The position numbers and the translations under genes are program-made. Shown one piece after another: positions 1-11,651 of a stretch of DNA of 64,000 nucleotides. The notes beneath the pieces were generated by a model. The model was not told where the DNA came from. It searched no databases and saw only the letters and a program-made list of their open reading frames with translations. This DNA is from Adineta steineri (taxonomy: Eukaryota > Rotifera > Eurotatoria > Adinetida > Adinetidae): NCBI GenBank assembly GCA_905250115.1, contig CAJNOI010000144.1:1-64000 (forward strand). Reading direction: 5' to 3'. Every line of letters begins with the position of its first letter. The first letter of the stretch is position 1.

Positions 1-730
1 TCAATATGGTATCATATGAAAGCTTACTCAGTAACTATACTCACCATATATATAAAGTTTAATTCAGATGAAATATAAGATTTTGGGTGATTATTTTTAT
101 TTGTGCCAGAATTTTTTGCGAGGGCTGTACATAGTTGCATAGATCTATCTTAGGTGAGGGTGAACAAAAAACTCCTACTCTCCAGAATGACTTTTTCATC
201 GATTAATGATCATGGTTGTGAAATAAGAAGCAAAGCTTTTTTTGCGTCTTATTCTGATTGAAGAAAAAGCAGTAGTGAAGCCTAATCAAAATTTTTTTCG
301 TTCTTCTACGTATAATTACCGTGAAATAAACACGAGGTAAAGTGTTAGTACACACTGTACTCAACTTTTTTTTGTCTCAATTGACGACAAACATAAAATT
401 AGCAATATATAAATACTTGTTTAAATAGATAAAGACAAAGTCTTTCTTTGTTAACAAGAAATTCAATAGAAAAACAGTTTTTATTTCATTTTTTTCTTTA
501 TTAGAAGGTCGCACATAAGCTGTCATATGTTCTGGTTCTGTTAATATTTAATCATTTATTGCAAAGTGTAATGCTTCTCATCGAAAAAATCGAGACAATC
601 AAATTTCTCATAATCAGAACAGAAAATTTTATTTTTTTTTTGCTGACGCATGATCGGCTTCTCTTGATTGCTGTTGACTTATTTTCTCGTAGCAGCCAGC
701 ACAGCTTCTTCGGCCTTGTGATCAACGCGT
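1..730. other. Intergenic, no gene seen
   Basis: AT-rich sequence with many poly-T and poly-A runs. I see no open frame with a protein-like composition and no splice-linked exon series. It runs up to the first telomere-like palindrome. Confidence 0.5.
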
Positions 731-781
731 GAGGGTGGGCATGAGTGGATTATCAACACCGACACACACCCACACCCTCAA
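731..781. repeat. Telomere-like palindrome
   Basis: Left arm TGAGGGTGGGCATG and right arm CACACCCACACCCTCA can fold into a hairpin with a loop of about 20 bases. It belongs to the family described in the findings, with arms made of TGTGGG-type units. Confidence 0.75.
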
Positions 782-1019
782 TGTGTAGCAGATTGCCCTG
801 TTAACTTTTGTCAATCACAGTTTAATCTAAGTAAAACTTGACTAACTTGTGTAAAAAATTATTTTCAAAATTGAAATATATTTCTACCCTTCTATAAGCG
901 GAAAAAAGGGAATGGAGAATAATAAATCTTCGTCATCCGTTTATTACCATAAGATAAGCTCGTTTGAAGTTTTTGGATGTAATTTATCGTTGTAGAAACC
1001 TTTTTCATCATCAATCTTA

Positions 1020-1193
1020 ACAAGAATTTATGATGTATTGCAAAGTCATAAATCCTTTTTCTGCTTTTTTTTCTCAATAAAAGAATTTTGTGTATTGAAT
1101 GAAATAAGCTCATTCATATACATAAAAGTATTTTATTGAGAAAAAAACAGAAAAAGGATAAATGACTTGCGCAATGTACCTTCAATTCTTGTC
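1020..1193. repeat. Foldback palindrome, arms about 65 bases
   Basis: The left arm (1020-1085) and the reverse complement of the right arm (1127-1193) agree almost throughout. Both begin ACAAGAATT and both carry CCTTTTTCTG, a T run and CTCAATAAAA. The loop is about 40 bases. It could be a small foldback transposon or a non-autonomous element. I see no coding sequence in it. Confidence 0.7.
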
Positions 1194-1210
1194 AAGAGAA
1201 CGAGTAAATG

Positions 1211-1260
1211 GATGAGGATGTGGATATGCATCATTTACAACAGTCACACTCTCACCCTTA
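1211..1260. repeat. Telomere-like palindrome (diverged)
   Basis: The left arm GATGAGGATGTGGAT pairs imperfectly with the right arm CACACTCTCACCCTTA. It has the same layout as the better-kept copies. Confidence 0.5.
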
Positions 1261-1323
1261 AATGTTATACCTAAGTAAAGAAAGACAGTATGCTTTACAT
1301 CGTCAACTTGTTTTTATTCTCGT

Positions 1324-1896
1324 CTATATTATTGTTGTAGTAGCATTAGTTGTCTTAGAACTTATACTAGTTACATTAGTAGAAGTTAAATTGATTTTCA
1401 AATGGCTAACTAAAACCTTTTGAGGTACTCCAACTGTTATGCTTTTCAAAGGCCATATAAAAGCATTATAAAACCATAAAATAATTGCTGCAATGACGTA
1501 GATAACTGATACGATTAAAGGAGTGTTGAGTATAAGATATGTTACAAGAGTAATAGTCCAATAGATATTCTTCCGACTATACCATTTTTCTGCTGAATCA
1601 AATGATTCCATAGCAAGTTTTAAACGCCAATATGCAGCATACAGTACTATTAAAATGAGCACCCAGATAAGAGGTAGAATGTCAGAATTCATTGGCATAG
1701 ACCGTGTTATGTAGGCTACAATAGATGTTACAACTGAATCGAAGAAACAACTCAGTGTTATTATCCAAATAGTTTTACGACGAAAGCAAGTGATACATGA
1801 CGCCATAAAACAACCAAGTGTAAATATTTGGAGGGCCACGGCAAATATTGAATAGAATGCTACCACTAATTTATTGTAAGACTCAAGGCTGATCAT
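1324..1896 (-). CDS. Tetraspan membrane protein of unknown function
   Basis: A single-exon frame of 190 residues. Four hydrophobic segments lie at about residues 10-32, 42-62, 72-92 and 112-145, separated by short basic loops such as CFRRKT and WRLK. The C-terminus after about residue 160 is polar and rich in Thr, Ser and Asn with several N-x-T/S sites, so it may be a glycosylated outer tail. The ATG at 1894-1896 is followed at once by the first hydrophobic segment. I do not recognise the family. It resembles the many small four-pass proteins predicted in bdelloid genomes, and I assign no function. Its 5' flank (1917-2137) is repeated at 13880-14110. Confidence 0.6.
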   Translation of the reverse strand: MISLESYNKLVVAFYSIFAVALQIFTLGCFMASCITCFRRKTIWIITLSCFFDSVVTSIVAYITRSMPMNSDILPLIWVLILIVLYAAYWRLKLAMESFDSAEKWYSRKNIYWTITLVTYLILNTPLIVSVIYVIAAIILWFYNAFIWPLKSITVGVPQKVLVSHLKINLTSTNVTSISSKTTNATTTII

Positions 1897-1916
1897 GATA
1901 ATACAGTCGATTTTGC

Positions 1917-2137
1917 TTGTTGATGTAATTCAGATGGTAATTGTGTAGAAAGAATATACTTTTATGCTATACATGTCATTTCTTTTCTTCAAAACGAATT
2001 TCGTAAATTGCTATAGAATTCATGATTGTTCTTATCAGTGAAAATCTATTGTTTCTTTCGATAAAAAAGAAGTTGTCTTTCTGTCTTCTACGCTGAAAGA
2101 TTCAAGAACATCATATTGTAAAAAGTCAACAGATATG
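1917..2137. repeat. Segment duplicated at 13880-14110
   Basis: About 220 bases that match 13880-14110 in the same orientation, with many substitutions. Shared blocks include GTAGAAAGAATATACTTTTA, TTCTTATCAGT and ATCATATTGTAAAAAGT. Both copies end close to a telomere-like palindrome (2138-2180 and 14131-14190). Confidence 0.7.
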
Positions 2138-2180
2138 AGAGTGTGGGTGTGAAATGAATAGAATAAGCACACCCACCTCC
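2138..2180. repeat. Telomere-like palindrome
   Basis: The left arm GAGTGTGGGTGTG and the right arm CACACCCACCTC are separated by a loop of about 15 bases. Confidence 0.75.
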
Positions 2181-2574
2181 TATATTACGAACTCCGATGA
2201 ACCCAGTATAAAAGAAATGATAGATTACAACAAGTACACATTTCTAAATATGTTTAATAATTATAACAGAATATTTGAACTCAAACTGAGGCTCTTAGAA
2301 GAATCGATAAAGAAACTTTTCTAGTGTTTTCTATGTAATTAATCAATTTAATAATCTTTTATTTCCAAATAATATCCATCTATCTAGGAAGTTTTATTAT
2401 CATTAAATTTATACCTCATTTTTAATAAAAATAAAATAAAATAAAATAAATTTCATCTAAACTTACATTAACGTTAAATCTTTGTCAAGTTTAACTAATT
2501 TTTAATCTGATAATAAATAGTTTTTATATTTCAAAAAAATCTTTTAAATTGTTTATTTGATTATTTATTCAATT

Positions 2575-3096
2575 AAATATTTATTTTTATTTCTTTCAAA
2601 CACAAAACAAATCACTTTGTGAGTTCTATTTAAAAAAATATCTCTTTAATATTTTTTTCCCTCAACACAATTCATTTCAATTCAGTTTTTATTATTAATT
2701 TTTTACAAAACATTTCTTTTCTCTTTTCAATGTTCAACAATTCTTAAATTTTATCAGATCTAAAAAAACAAACAACATTTCATTATTTTCATCGAATCAC
2801 AATACTCAAACAGAATTTTCTCAAACACAAAATCTTCTTTTCAATTGAAATTATAAAATATTTTCTTTTCTTTTCTCCTGTGAAATTCAATAAAAGATGA
2901 AGAATTTAACATTTATTTATTCGAATTTCTTAATCGAAATTATCAAATTTAATTCAATTTTCATGAAAAAAAAACAAAAAGATTTTTCTTCGTTCTTTTA
3001 TCAAAATATTTCTTTTTCTTCAAATTCTTTTTATTTTGTTTTTATTTCTCGCTTTTTGTTGAACAAAAAATTTTCTTTCCAAAATCAAAACTTCAT
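2575..3096 (-). repeat. 3' flank of NHL gene, repeated at 7365-7880 and partly at 11480-11650
   Basis: This AT-rich stretch after the NHL stop codon is found again at 7365-7880 without its coding part and, for the last 170 bases or so, next to the NHL pseudogene. Shared strings include CAAATCACTTTGT, AAAAGATGAAGAA and TTATCAAATTTAATTCA. It probably holds the 3' UTR. Confidence 0.6.
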
Positions 3097-4839
3097 TTAC
3101 AAAATTATTTCGAATTTTTGAATTCGATGATTGGCACCATCAGCAACATAAAGATTTCCTTCATCATCAAAAGATAAACCCATGGGACGTTTCAATTGAT
3201 TTCCTTCATCATCAAAAGATAAATCAAAGGGACCATTCAGTTGATTTGATTGATTTTCTTCACGATAACCACCAACAACAATTTCACCTTTTTCTTTTCC
3301 TTCATACCAACGCATTACTCGATTATTCCGTTGATCTGCCACATAAATTTGACCCGAATCATCAACAATTATTCCTTCAGGAAAAAACAATTGATTGAAA
3401 TTTCTTCCTTGATCATTTCCTCCAGCCACAACTATTCCTTCTTTTGCATCTTTTCTCCATTTCATCACACGATTATTGTTGCTTTCTGATACATAAACAG
3501 ATTGATCTTTATCGACAAAGATAAAACGAGGATAACTAAGTTGATTGAGTTGATCTCCTTCTCCATTTCCACCTGCCACTACAATTCCTTCGTTGTTATA
3601 TTCTCCCATTTTCCATCGTCTCACTTCATTCTTCTCACCATCAGAAACATAAAGAAATCCATTTTTATCCATTGCCAAGCCATTACAAGTAATATTATGA
3701 ATGAGAATTTGTTGATTTTGACTCATCCATCGAATCACTCGTCTGTTTCCAGAATCAGCAATGATGATCGAATGAGTTTGTTGACCAACAATCACACCTG
3801 TTGGCCAATTCAACTGATCCATTCGATCTCCTCTGCCATTTCCACCTGCAATGATTTGTCCTTTCTTTGCATTATATTTCCATTCAACTATACGATGATT
3901 CCAACAATCAGTAATGAAAATATTTTTGTTTTTATCAATAAAGATTCCGTCAGGGCGATTGAGTTGATTTAATTCTTGTCCTTGACCATTTCCACCAGCC
4001 ACAGTGATGGCATTTTGTTCCCATTTGTTGAGTTTTGGTTCTAGGAAATGATGAAAACAAAAGATTTTGATGAAAAGGAGAAGAAGCAGAAAATTTGTTT
4101 TTAATGGAACAAAAAGGAGAAGATTAATTTTGAATGAAATGTTTATGAAAATATTTAATGAAAAGATAAATCTTATTTGATATTTTTTGTTGAATTTTGA
4201 GAAAAAATTCTACTGAAAATGAATATGAAACATTTTAAGTTCTGTATTTTGAAAATAAAAAATAAATTCTTTTGAAAAATATTTTGAGGGCGTAGGTGTA
4301 GGTGATTCCTCTAATATACCCACATCTCAAAATTCCCAAAAATAGAACACTGGTTCTGTTATGGAAATGATACTTTCAAGCACTAACTATTTTTGTTCTG
4401 TTTTGACAGTGTTACTTCTGGGTACTGAATACTATTATCTTGTTTTGAAAACAGCACTTCCCGTTCCGTAACAGATTTGTCCTGTATTTAATTATTAGTT
4501 TTTTTTAGACGACCATATAATTTCAAATATCACTGGGTAAAATATGGATGCGTAAGTGAGCTACAAATTTGGAATTTCAGTTGAGAGCTTATTTTTTCTT
4601 TCATAACAAAACTTTACCATTTTTTGTTGTTTCAGCCTTTCTAATGAAAATAAACCATATTGTAATACTAATGATAGTTATTAGGATAAGAACAACAATG
4701 ATAATTAAGATCAATATTGCTTTCCGACGAGATAAAGATCTAAAATCATAGATATATTTCGAATAAATAAATCAAATACTTACGATCCTGTTTGTGAACG
4801 AGAAGATTGTTTAATATTGTTTTTATTCTCGGATTGAGA
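3097..4839 (-). CDS. Type II membrane NHL-repeat protein
   Basis: Three exons join in frame: 4784-4839, 4618-4739 and 3097-4040, with GT-AG introns. The first is polar (SENKNN, SSRSQTG). The second gives RRK, then about 20 residues of Ile/Val/Leu and an RKAE end, a single membrane anchor with basic residues on the N-terminal side. The third is about 314 residues of NHL repeats with recurring VAGGNG, NQLN.P.GI, D....YV.D..N.R and MRW. NHL repeats form a beta-propeller used for protein or ligand binding. The topology would put the propeller outside the cell. The start codon is not fixed: the first exon begins after an acceptor at phase 0, so another 5' exon exists. An open stretch ending at a possible donor near 5035 (5036-5373) would fit, but its sequence is unconvincing. 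A decayed paralogue lies at 11652-12550. Confidence 0.72.
4284..4330. repeat. Telomere-like palindrome (diverged), in intron
   Basis: The left arm TGAGGGCGTAGGTG and the right arm ACCCACATCTCA pair imperfectly. It sits in the intron of the NHL membrane gene between the anchor exon and the propeller exon. Confidence 0.6.
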
Positions 4840-5035
4840 CTAAATATTAGACAAAAAATTATTCATTTAGAATTCTCTAAAAAGTGCTGATTGTTCTCGT
4901 AACAAACCATTTAATTTGTTCAATTAATACTCTCTTACAGATCATGTTTCACAAAAAGAATTCTACAAAAACAACATTTACTACACATAGAATTAATCGT
5001 CCTTTTAATCTTTCTAAAATATTTATTTCATTTCA

Positions 5036-5373
5036 TTACTTCTTCTGACGCACCCGTGCACATAACATATTTACTTTTCTGGCTAAAATTCAGATAAAAC
5101 AGAGCTACAAGTACTAGCTTAGCATTAGGATAATGCAGTGCCAGTACTAAGCCAGCACCCCTAAACACAATACCACTTACTCTGTATCCTGATGATGCCT
5201 TATATACAGTCACTCGTTTTGCAGCCATCTCTATGTCTTCTTCTCCATTCTTGTAAATAAGAGGGTTTTGACATTCCATGTTTTGATGATTAGTTTTAGG
5301 TAACTTCCCAAGCGTTGGCTGTAATGATACTGTAGTTGTTACTCGTTTCCTGATTATGTTGATTGTGGTTCTG
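5036..5373 (-). CDS. Possible 5' exon, uncertain
   Basis: Open from a TTTTCAG acceptor (exon edge near 5373) to a possible GT donor after GAAGAA at about 5036, in phase to join the exon at 4784-4839. The frame would otherwise stop at 5028. The translation has a hydrophobic middle (LVLALHYPNAKLVLVALFYL) but no motif that I know. It may be non-coding sequence that happens to be open. Confidence 0.25.
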
Positions 5374-7086
5374 AAAAGGTGAAATCAATTAAGAAGAAAT
5401 ATTAGAAGTGCACCACTGATGAAAAAATTGATAGTTTATTCGTCTTAAAAAAACAGCATTTATATTATAAAAGTTGTGCAATGGAATTGGCCTCATCTGA
5501 ATTTGTGAAAAGCTTAGAGAAGAAAACATTGTGAAGTTATAAATACGCTTTTAGAATGTTTCATTTTGCACACTCAAAATTAAGAGTACCAATAACTGTA
5601 ACTGTAAGTGCACTTAGAATTCGGAAGTCATTTGGGGCACACCATTTCGTGCGGAAAGAGATTTTAGACAAGTAAGTTTTTAATTAGAAAAATATGTTTT
5701 CTTCTAAAACTGAATGTGGGTATGACTTTTGCAAAAATACGCGTAATGGCATCTACCGACATCTACCCTTAAACACAAACGTTTATTTTCTCAAAGATTG
5801 GACCTATGGAGGATATTGATACTTGATTGCACTTTGACTGATTTATTTAACTATGAATGGAATCTTAATTTAGTAAAGAGCTCAAAGTCTATGGAATACT
5901 TTATCAGCAATTTCTTTGATGGTTGATTGGTAGTCATAATTCAAATAAAATCTATATGTTCCTATCAAACATGGTTAAAATATTCTTCTACGTTTTTTAT
6001 AGATCTTCAATATTTTAAAACTTCTCCTCTGACTCTTATGAAATAGTTTCCATACCTTTGATTGTGTATTAATATGTCGTCTTTGTTTGGTAAGTGAATG
6101 AAAAGCTAAATTGTAACCATGTTGTTATATACAGTCCTTCGTTATCTTTTTATTTTAACTCCGAAATTGGTATATCTGGGCTTTTCTTCACGTTATAATA
6201 GGTATCTATTACATTTCATTTATAACAAAGATGAAGAAGAAGACCTTTTGAAAATAGCTTCGATGGATTACAAAAAACAATTTAAAAAGTTATCTTTTAA
6301 CATGTAACATGACACTGATCATGAAATGAAACAAACGAAACTCAACAAGAATTCATCGGAATATATTCTTATCAGAAATGAATTGAACATACAAATAACA
6401 TTTGTTACATGATGTATAGTCGATTTCAACATAATTCTAATTATACTATATAACGAAAAATAATAAAAAAGTGAAGAAATATAATTATCAGCACTCTCCA
6501 TGTTGATGTATTGATTCATTAATATAATTCTTACTATAACAACACATGGAACAACATGCACTATTATGCTAACATCTAGTTTTGGTTACCTTCAACTAAT
6601 TTCGATATCATACATATGAAAATAGTATTGAAAAGTTTTAAACTACAACAACAAATTACTAAATATGTGTATAAAATTAGAAGAAGAAATTCCATCGGAA
6701 CGAAAATGAAAATTGATTTGTAATACGATGACATTCGTTTGTGTTAATAACTTTTAGATCAACATAAGTCATCGTGAAATTTGTAGATGTCTACGAACAT
6801 ATAGCTATCGCGACTAGTTTCAATCTTGCTAAAGGATCATCTTCAGATGGCGCATAATTTTACATAGATCTAATTTACTGGTTTGTGCTTTTCTAAAAAA
6901 CGATTTGATCACAAAAAATACGTTTAATAATAAGGCTCACATCAAATAAAATGATATTTGATTCATTAGTAAAATAGTATTGTTCAACGAAAGTAAATCG
7001 AAGAGTATTTTCTCTTCAACAATAAAGAAATGGCATAGTTATCAAAGAATAAAAGAACAATAACATAGATATTTAATAATAAAAGA
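5374..7086. other. Intergenic, no gene seen
   Basis: AT-rich with short open frames of 60-80 codons and no recognisable family, composition or splice pattern. The hydrophobic frames near 6119-6307 and 6319-6561 look like chance openings. Confidence 0.4.
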
Positions 7087-7140
7087 AGGATGGGTGTGGG
7101 TGTGAGGTTGAAATTAGTACAAAACTCGCACCGACACCCT
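7087..7140. repeat. Telomere-like palindrome
   Basis: The left arm GGATGGGTGTGGGTGTGAG and the right arm CTCGCACCGACACCCT flank a loop of about 20 bases. The left arm holds two TGTGGG-like units in a row. Confidence 0.75.
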
Positions 7141-7364
7141 ATCTTATAATTATAAGATTTCTATATGAAATTAACATTTACGATTTTCTAATCAATGTGT
7201 TTCTAAACTATAAAATATATAAACTCTATAAATAAATGTAAATATTTAACAAAAGTATGAGTTCATTGTAGAAGAAAAAACTGTTTTATTTTATTTTGTA
7301 TAATCGAATCATAAACTCAATTATCGATTCTATAAAAGTTTTTTCTTAATTATGGGAAATATTT

Positions 7365-7880
7365 ATTTTAATTTCTTTCAAATACATAAACAAATCACTT
7401 TGTAAATTTATCTAAAGAAATCAGATAAAAAAATTTCCATTTCATCAAAAATCTTTGAAATTAGCAATCAAATTTGAATTTTGTAGTATTTCGGAACTTT
7501 TATTGCTTTTTATTTTATTTGAATTTCTTTGTTCATTTTGCTTCTGTAAGTCTTTTTTTGTTTTCATTGATTTGATTTTGACAAAGCGGCCTCCACTTCA
7601 CTGTTTATTAATTTATTAGAGAAAAATCTTTTTAACATTTCTTTTCTCATTTCAATTTTGAACAATTCTCAAATTTATCAAATCGAAAAAACAAAAATAT
7701 TTCATTGTTTTCGTCGAATAAAAATATTCAGATAGAATCCAATGAAACATAAAATCTTTGTCTCAATTGAAATTACAAAATATTTTTTCTTTTCATTTCT
7801 CCTATGAAATTCGAGACAAATTAACAAAAGATGAAGAACTTAATCGAAATTATCAAATTTAATTCAATTTTCATTAGTCC
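7365..7880 (-). repeat. Orphan copy of NHL-gene 3' flank
   Basis: Similar to 2575-2960, but the NHL coding sequence that should follow is absent and similarity ends near 7880. It marks a third, almost entirely lost, NHL locus between the intact gene and the pseudogene. Confidence 0.55.
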
Positions 7881-8243
7881 TTCAATCATGTTACTTATCT
7901 TCAGACGCTTCTCTTGTATTGTATCAAATAATAATGCGAAATATATTTATTATTTTCTTCAAGTTATAAAAATGTACATGCATTAATGATTCTGAAAGAC
8001 TACGTATATCATAGTTAGAAAAAGATAGGAAGAAGAAAAAACAAACTCGAGCGATATTAACAAATTATATTATGCACATGATATAATTGTAATATTCATA
8101 GGAAGTAAAAATAATAACGTATTATATAAAAAAGTAATGATACGAATACTTTTCTAGTGTCCAATTTTTTATCAAAACATTCGAGTTTCCATTTTCTTTA
8201 AAACTATATATTTCTATTAGTCTTATCATTCTATGAGACTCAA

Positions 8244-8286
8244 CGAGGGTGTGGGTGTGGATTAATGATGAAGCGAACACATGCGA
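8244..8286. repeat. Telomere-like palindrome (one arm weak)
   Basis: The left arm CGAGGGTGTGGGTGTGG is well kept. The right side GCGAACACATGCGAC is a poor partner. Confidence 0.5.
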
Positions 8287-8822
8287 CTGTAAAAAAAATG
8301 TATTATTAAATAACGTTCATTTGAAAGTTAAAGAGTTTCTGCTCGACTAAATGTCATTTTAAATAACGGTCTTGTAAAATTATCAGGAAATTAATTTTAA
8401 AAAAAATAGAAGTTATAATTTGTTTGATAAAAATGAGATTGTAAAATCGAGAGAGAATCAATATAAAGTAAAAAAGATAATTTGAAATATACATTTCTTT
8501 ATTTACTTAAAATTTATCCAAAACTAGTCTGATGAAAATTAGAATTCTAAATTAGACCGATTTTTAATTTTAACTATGACGTATATGTTCTTGAAAAAGA
8601 AAAAATAACAATTATGTTTTTCGATTTATATTCTCTTCAAAATATAATGCTCTTTTCTAAGATACGTTGACGTTTTGTGCAAATAAAGTACTTAAAATAG
8701 CTGATTATATTCTACAAAAATCATTTAACTATAAGATATTAACTATTATAATAATATATTTTTCAATAGTTTATATACAAAGTCATATGATATTTTTTTC
8801 AAATAGTTTTCTTTATTTCATC

Positions 8823-10405
8823 ATGAGTTCTGTACGACAGATGCAATTCTTTCTTATTTTTGGTTTCTTGTTATCTTTTCATCTTAGTATGCAAGATCAA
8901 TCGAAAACAAAAATCAGTGCTTTAGGATATCAATTCATTCCTATAGACACTTCTCGTTCTCCACTATTTACATGTACGACAAAAAGGTCTTTATATTGTT
9001 CTGCTGAATGTCACAAGCGTATCACTTGTCGAACATTTGATTTTGATGCTGATTCTTTACAATGTCGTTTATGGGAAATGGATAACACAACAGGCTCAAT
9101 TGTTGCTTCACCATCAAAACCACGATCATCTGTTGGTTCAGTTCAATTCTCTCCTAATAATTATGTTAACATTCACAATCAGTCATGCAATCATTGTGAT
9201 CAAAGTCGTTATGAAATATGTAATGTAAACAGTTCAACTTGCCAATGTCCTCCATTTACATATTGGAATAATGGAATGTGTATGTCACAATTATTTCAAG
9301 GTCAATTATGTTCACATACAGATGCTTGTCGAACGGATCTTAATCTTTCATGTCAACCAACCTGTAACTTTACTTATCAATGCACTGCTTGTAAGTCATT
9401 TTTAGCTATACTTGTAATAGACAGTTCTATTCAGAACTAACAATAAGAATAATTCTTGAATACTTCTTTGTAATTGTAGCTCCAGTGATTGGTATTGGTG
9501 TGACAGTTGCTGGTTTTTGCAATGGCAGTACAGATGATGGTACATTTGGTGTAATGGGTCCTTGGGGTATCTATGTTTCACCATTCGATGGAATTCTATA
9601 TGTAACCAATTTTGTTATGCCTCGATTTCAATCATTTTCGTCATTCTCACGTATTGGATCTACGATTCTTTCCAACGGACTCAGTCAGCCTGAGGATGTA
9701 TTTGTTGACAGTTCACATAATATATACATGACTGAATACACCATTAATCAAGGTATAATGTACATTCAACGACCAGGAATGAATCTCACAAGCTTTCCAC
9801 CAATAGGTCGATCAGACTCATCCTGTTCTCTGACAGGATTGTATGGAATTGATGGTGTAACAGTTGATTCATTCGGTAATATTTACGCAATATTGTCTCA
9901 TTGCTTTATGATCGTAAAATGGGTACCAAATAGTACAACTGGTATACTTGTTGCTGGAAACCCAGGATATTATGGGTCTGATAGTAATTCATTAGATTGG
10001 CCTCGATTTATGCATTTAGATGAAGATCGAGCAGCCTTATATGTCGCTGATACTAGTAACAATCGCATTCAGAAATTTATGATAGGCAGCAACCGAACAG
10101 GAATAACAGTAGCAGGTGGGAATGGAGCAGGATCGAATCTTAATCAATTGAATAATCCTTCAGGTGTTTGGATGACACGTAATGGTCAAACTCTCTATAT
10201 TGCTGATACTAATAATAATCGTGTTATGCGATGGAATCTTGGAGATATACAAGGATCGGTTGTAGCCGGCAGTGCAAGTGGTATGGCGGGTAGTACCAAT
10301 ACACTTCTTTCGAGTCCAGGTGATGTGGCACTTGATCCTACTGAAACATATTTATATGTTTCTGACTATTATAATAATAGGGTACAACGATTTCTTCTTC
10401 AATAA
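8823..10405 (+). CDS. Secreted PAN/EGF-like and NHL-repeat protein
   Basis: Two exons, 8823-9390 and 9480-10405, join in phase with a GTAAGT donor and a TTGTAG acceptor, giving about 497 residues. I chose the ATG at 8823 because it is followed by a signal peptide (QMQFFLIFGFLLSFHLS). The in-frame ATG upstream would bury this signal. Next come a Cys-rich PAN/apple-like region (CTTKRSLYCSAECHKR, CRTFDFD, QCRLWE) and a second Cys-rich EGF/EB-like region (CNHCDQ, CNVNSSTCQCPP). The second exon is an NHL propeller with YV.D..NNRIQKF, VAGGNGAG and NQLNNPSGV repeats. The product is probably extracellular and binds a ligand or matrix. NHL and Cys-rich pairings recur in bdelloid gene sets. The ligand is not predictable. 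Confidence 0.82.
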
Positions 10406-11043
10406 TCTTTTATAAACTAATTATTTGAATTGTAACTATATAAACCTGCTTTACATAATCAATGTGCGTTTCTATCATTTTTCTGTATATTGTAGAAATC
10501 TTATGTGCAATAATATAATACATATTAACATACATTAAAAAGTGTTTTGTAACTAAGATGATTTGTAAAATGATGAATTATCAATTCTAAACTATTTAAT
10601 AATCCAAAGTTCTGCAAAGCTCTTAAGAATGAACACATGGTCCTATAGTAAATTAAATCTCCGCATCCAAATTCTCACTCACTGGTCTTAAGATCTTCAA
10701 AAATCAATTCACTTTTCTTTCTCTTCTTCTTGCTTTGGTGATAGTCAAAACTTTGTTTGAAAATTTTGTTTTTTTTCTTCTAGAATATTAAACTTCGACA
10801 TAGTAAAAACAATAAATTCATTGATGTCATGTGCTAACAACGAATAGTTCCATTATAAAAAAGAAAAATAGACTCAATCACATTCAAATCTTATTTCGAT
10901 ATTCTTTTGTTAAATGTATAAAATAGATTTATATTAATATTGATTCAAAATTATTCTAGTAAAAAAATCGATCTAACTCAAGATTTAACCAAATTCATTG
11001 TTTAATATAATTTAACACAGTAAATCAATTCCCTAGAAGTATC
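10406..11043. other. Intergenic, no gene seen
   Basis: AT-rich 3' flank of the NHL gene. It has several AATAAA-like hexamers and no coding signal. Confidence 0.4.
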
Positions 11044-11098
11044 CATCTTGAGGATGTGGGTGTTTCTTTTCATTACCAACGCCCACACCTTCAAGATG
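11044..11098. repeat. Telomere-like palindrome, best-kept outer arms
   Basis: Begins CATCTTGAGGATGTGGGTG and ends CGCCCACACCTTCAAGATG, so the outer seven bases CATCTTG/CAAGATG pair exactly. Its last base touches the first base of the TPR gene fragment at 11099. Confidence 0.85.
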
Positions 11099-11312
11099 CT
11101 GCAGAATTGTATGAGAAATCACTCTAAATCATAGATCGATGGCCATTATGTATTACAATACGGCAAGGATTTATGAAGATCTGCAGAACTGTACAGCTGC
11201 TGTGAAACATTCTGAAAACTCTCTCAATAGCGCTCGTTTAGGTTACGATCTTGATCATTCGGAAGTAAAAGATAATCAATCTCTGGTAGACAGACTCCAT
11301 AGTAGTAGCGGA
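11099..11312 (+). pseudogene. Fragment of the ART/TPR gene, C-terminal end only
   Basis: About 210 bases that match the last part of the gene at 14527-18606, from CTGCAGAATT.TATGAGAAA to the segment GTAGACAGACTCC just before its stop. The copy has lost about 25 bases near its start and does not reach a proper end. The open frame 11139-11339 is what remains. It carries only one TPR and the tail, with no catalytic part. After about 11312 the sequence is unrelated (GGAGCCACTAGTGGAGCTGG). Confidence 0.8.
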
Positions 11313-11651
11313 GCCACTAGTGGAGCTGGGTGGGACTAAGCCCTACCTAGGAAGTTTTTGAATTTTTTTTCTGGAATAGAGCTTTCAACGATACTTTTCT
11401 ATTTCATTATACTATGAAAGATAAAGTTTCTTCACCCTTTCTACTATATAAAGAGGTACATCTAGCTATGTATTGGAATTTTTTAATCAAAACTATCAAA
11501 TTAAATTCAGTTTTCATGAAAAAAAATTAAAGAGATTTTACTTTGTTGTTTTGTCAAAATATGTCTTTTTCTTCAAATTTTAATTGATTTTCAAAAATAA
11601 AACTATATTTTCTACTTTATTTCTCGATTATTTATTCAATAAAAAATTTCA

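Noticed and set aside
3250-3972. Plus-strand frames opposite the NHL exon
   Set aside because: They are antisense to clear NHL repeats. The same happens opposite the paralogue at 11760-11999.
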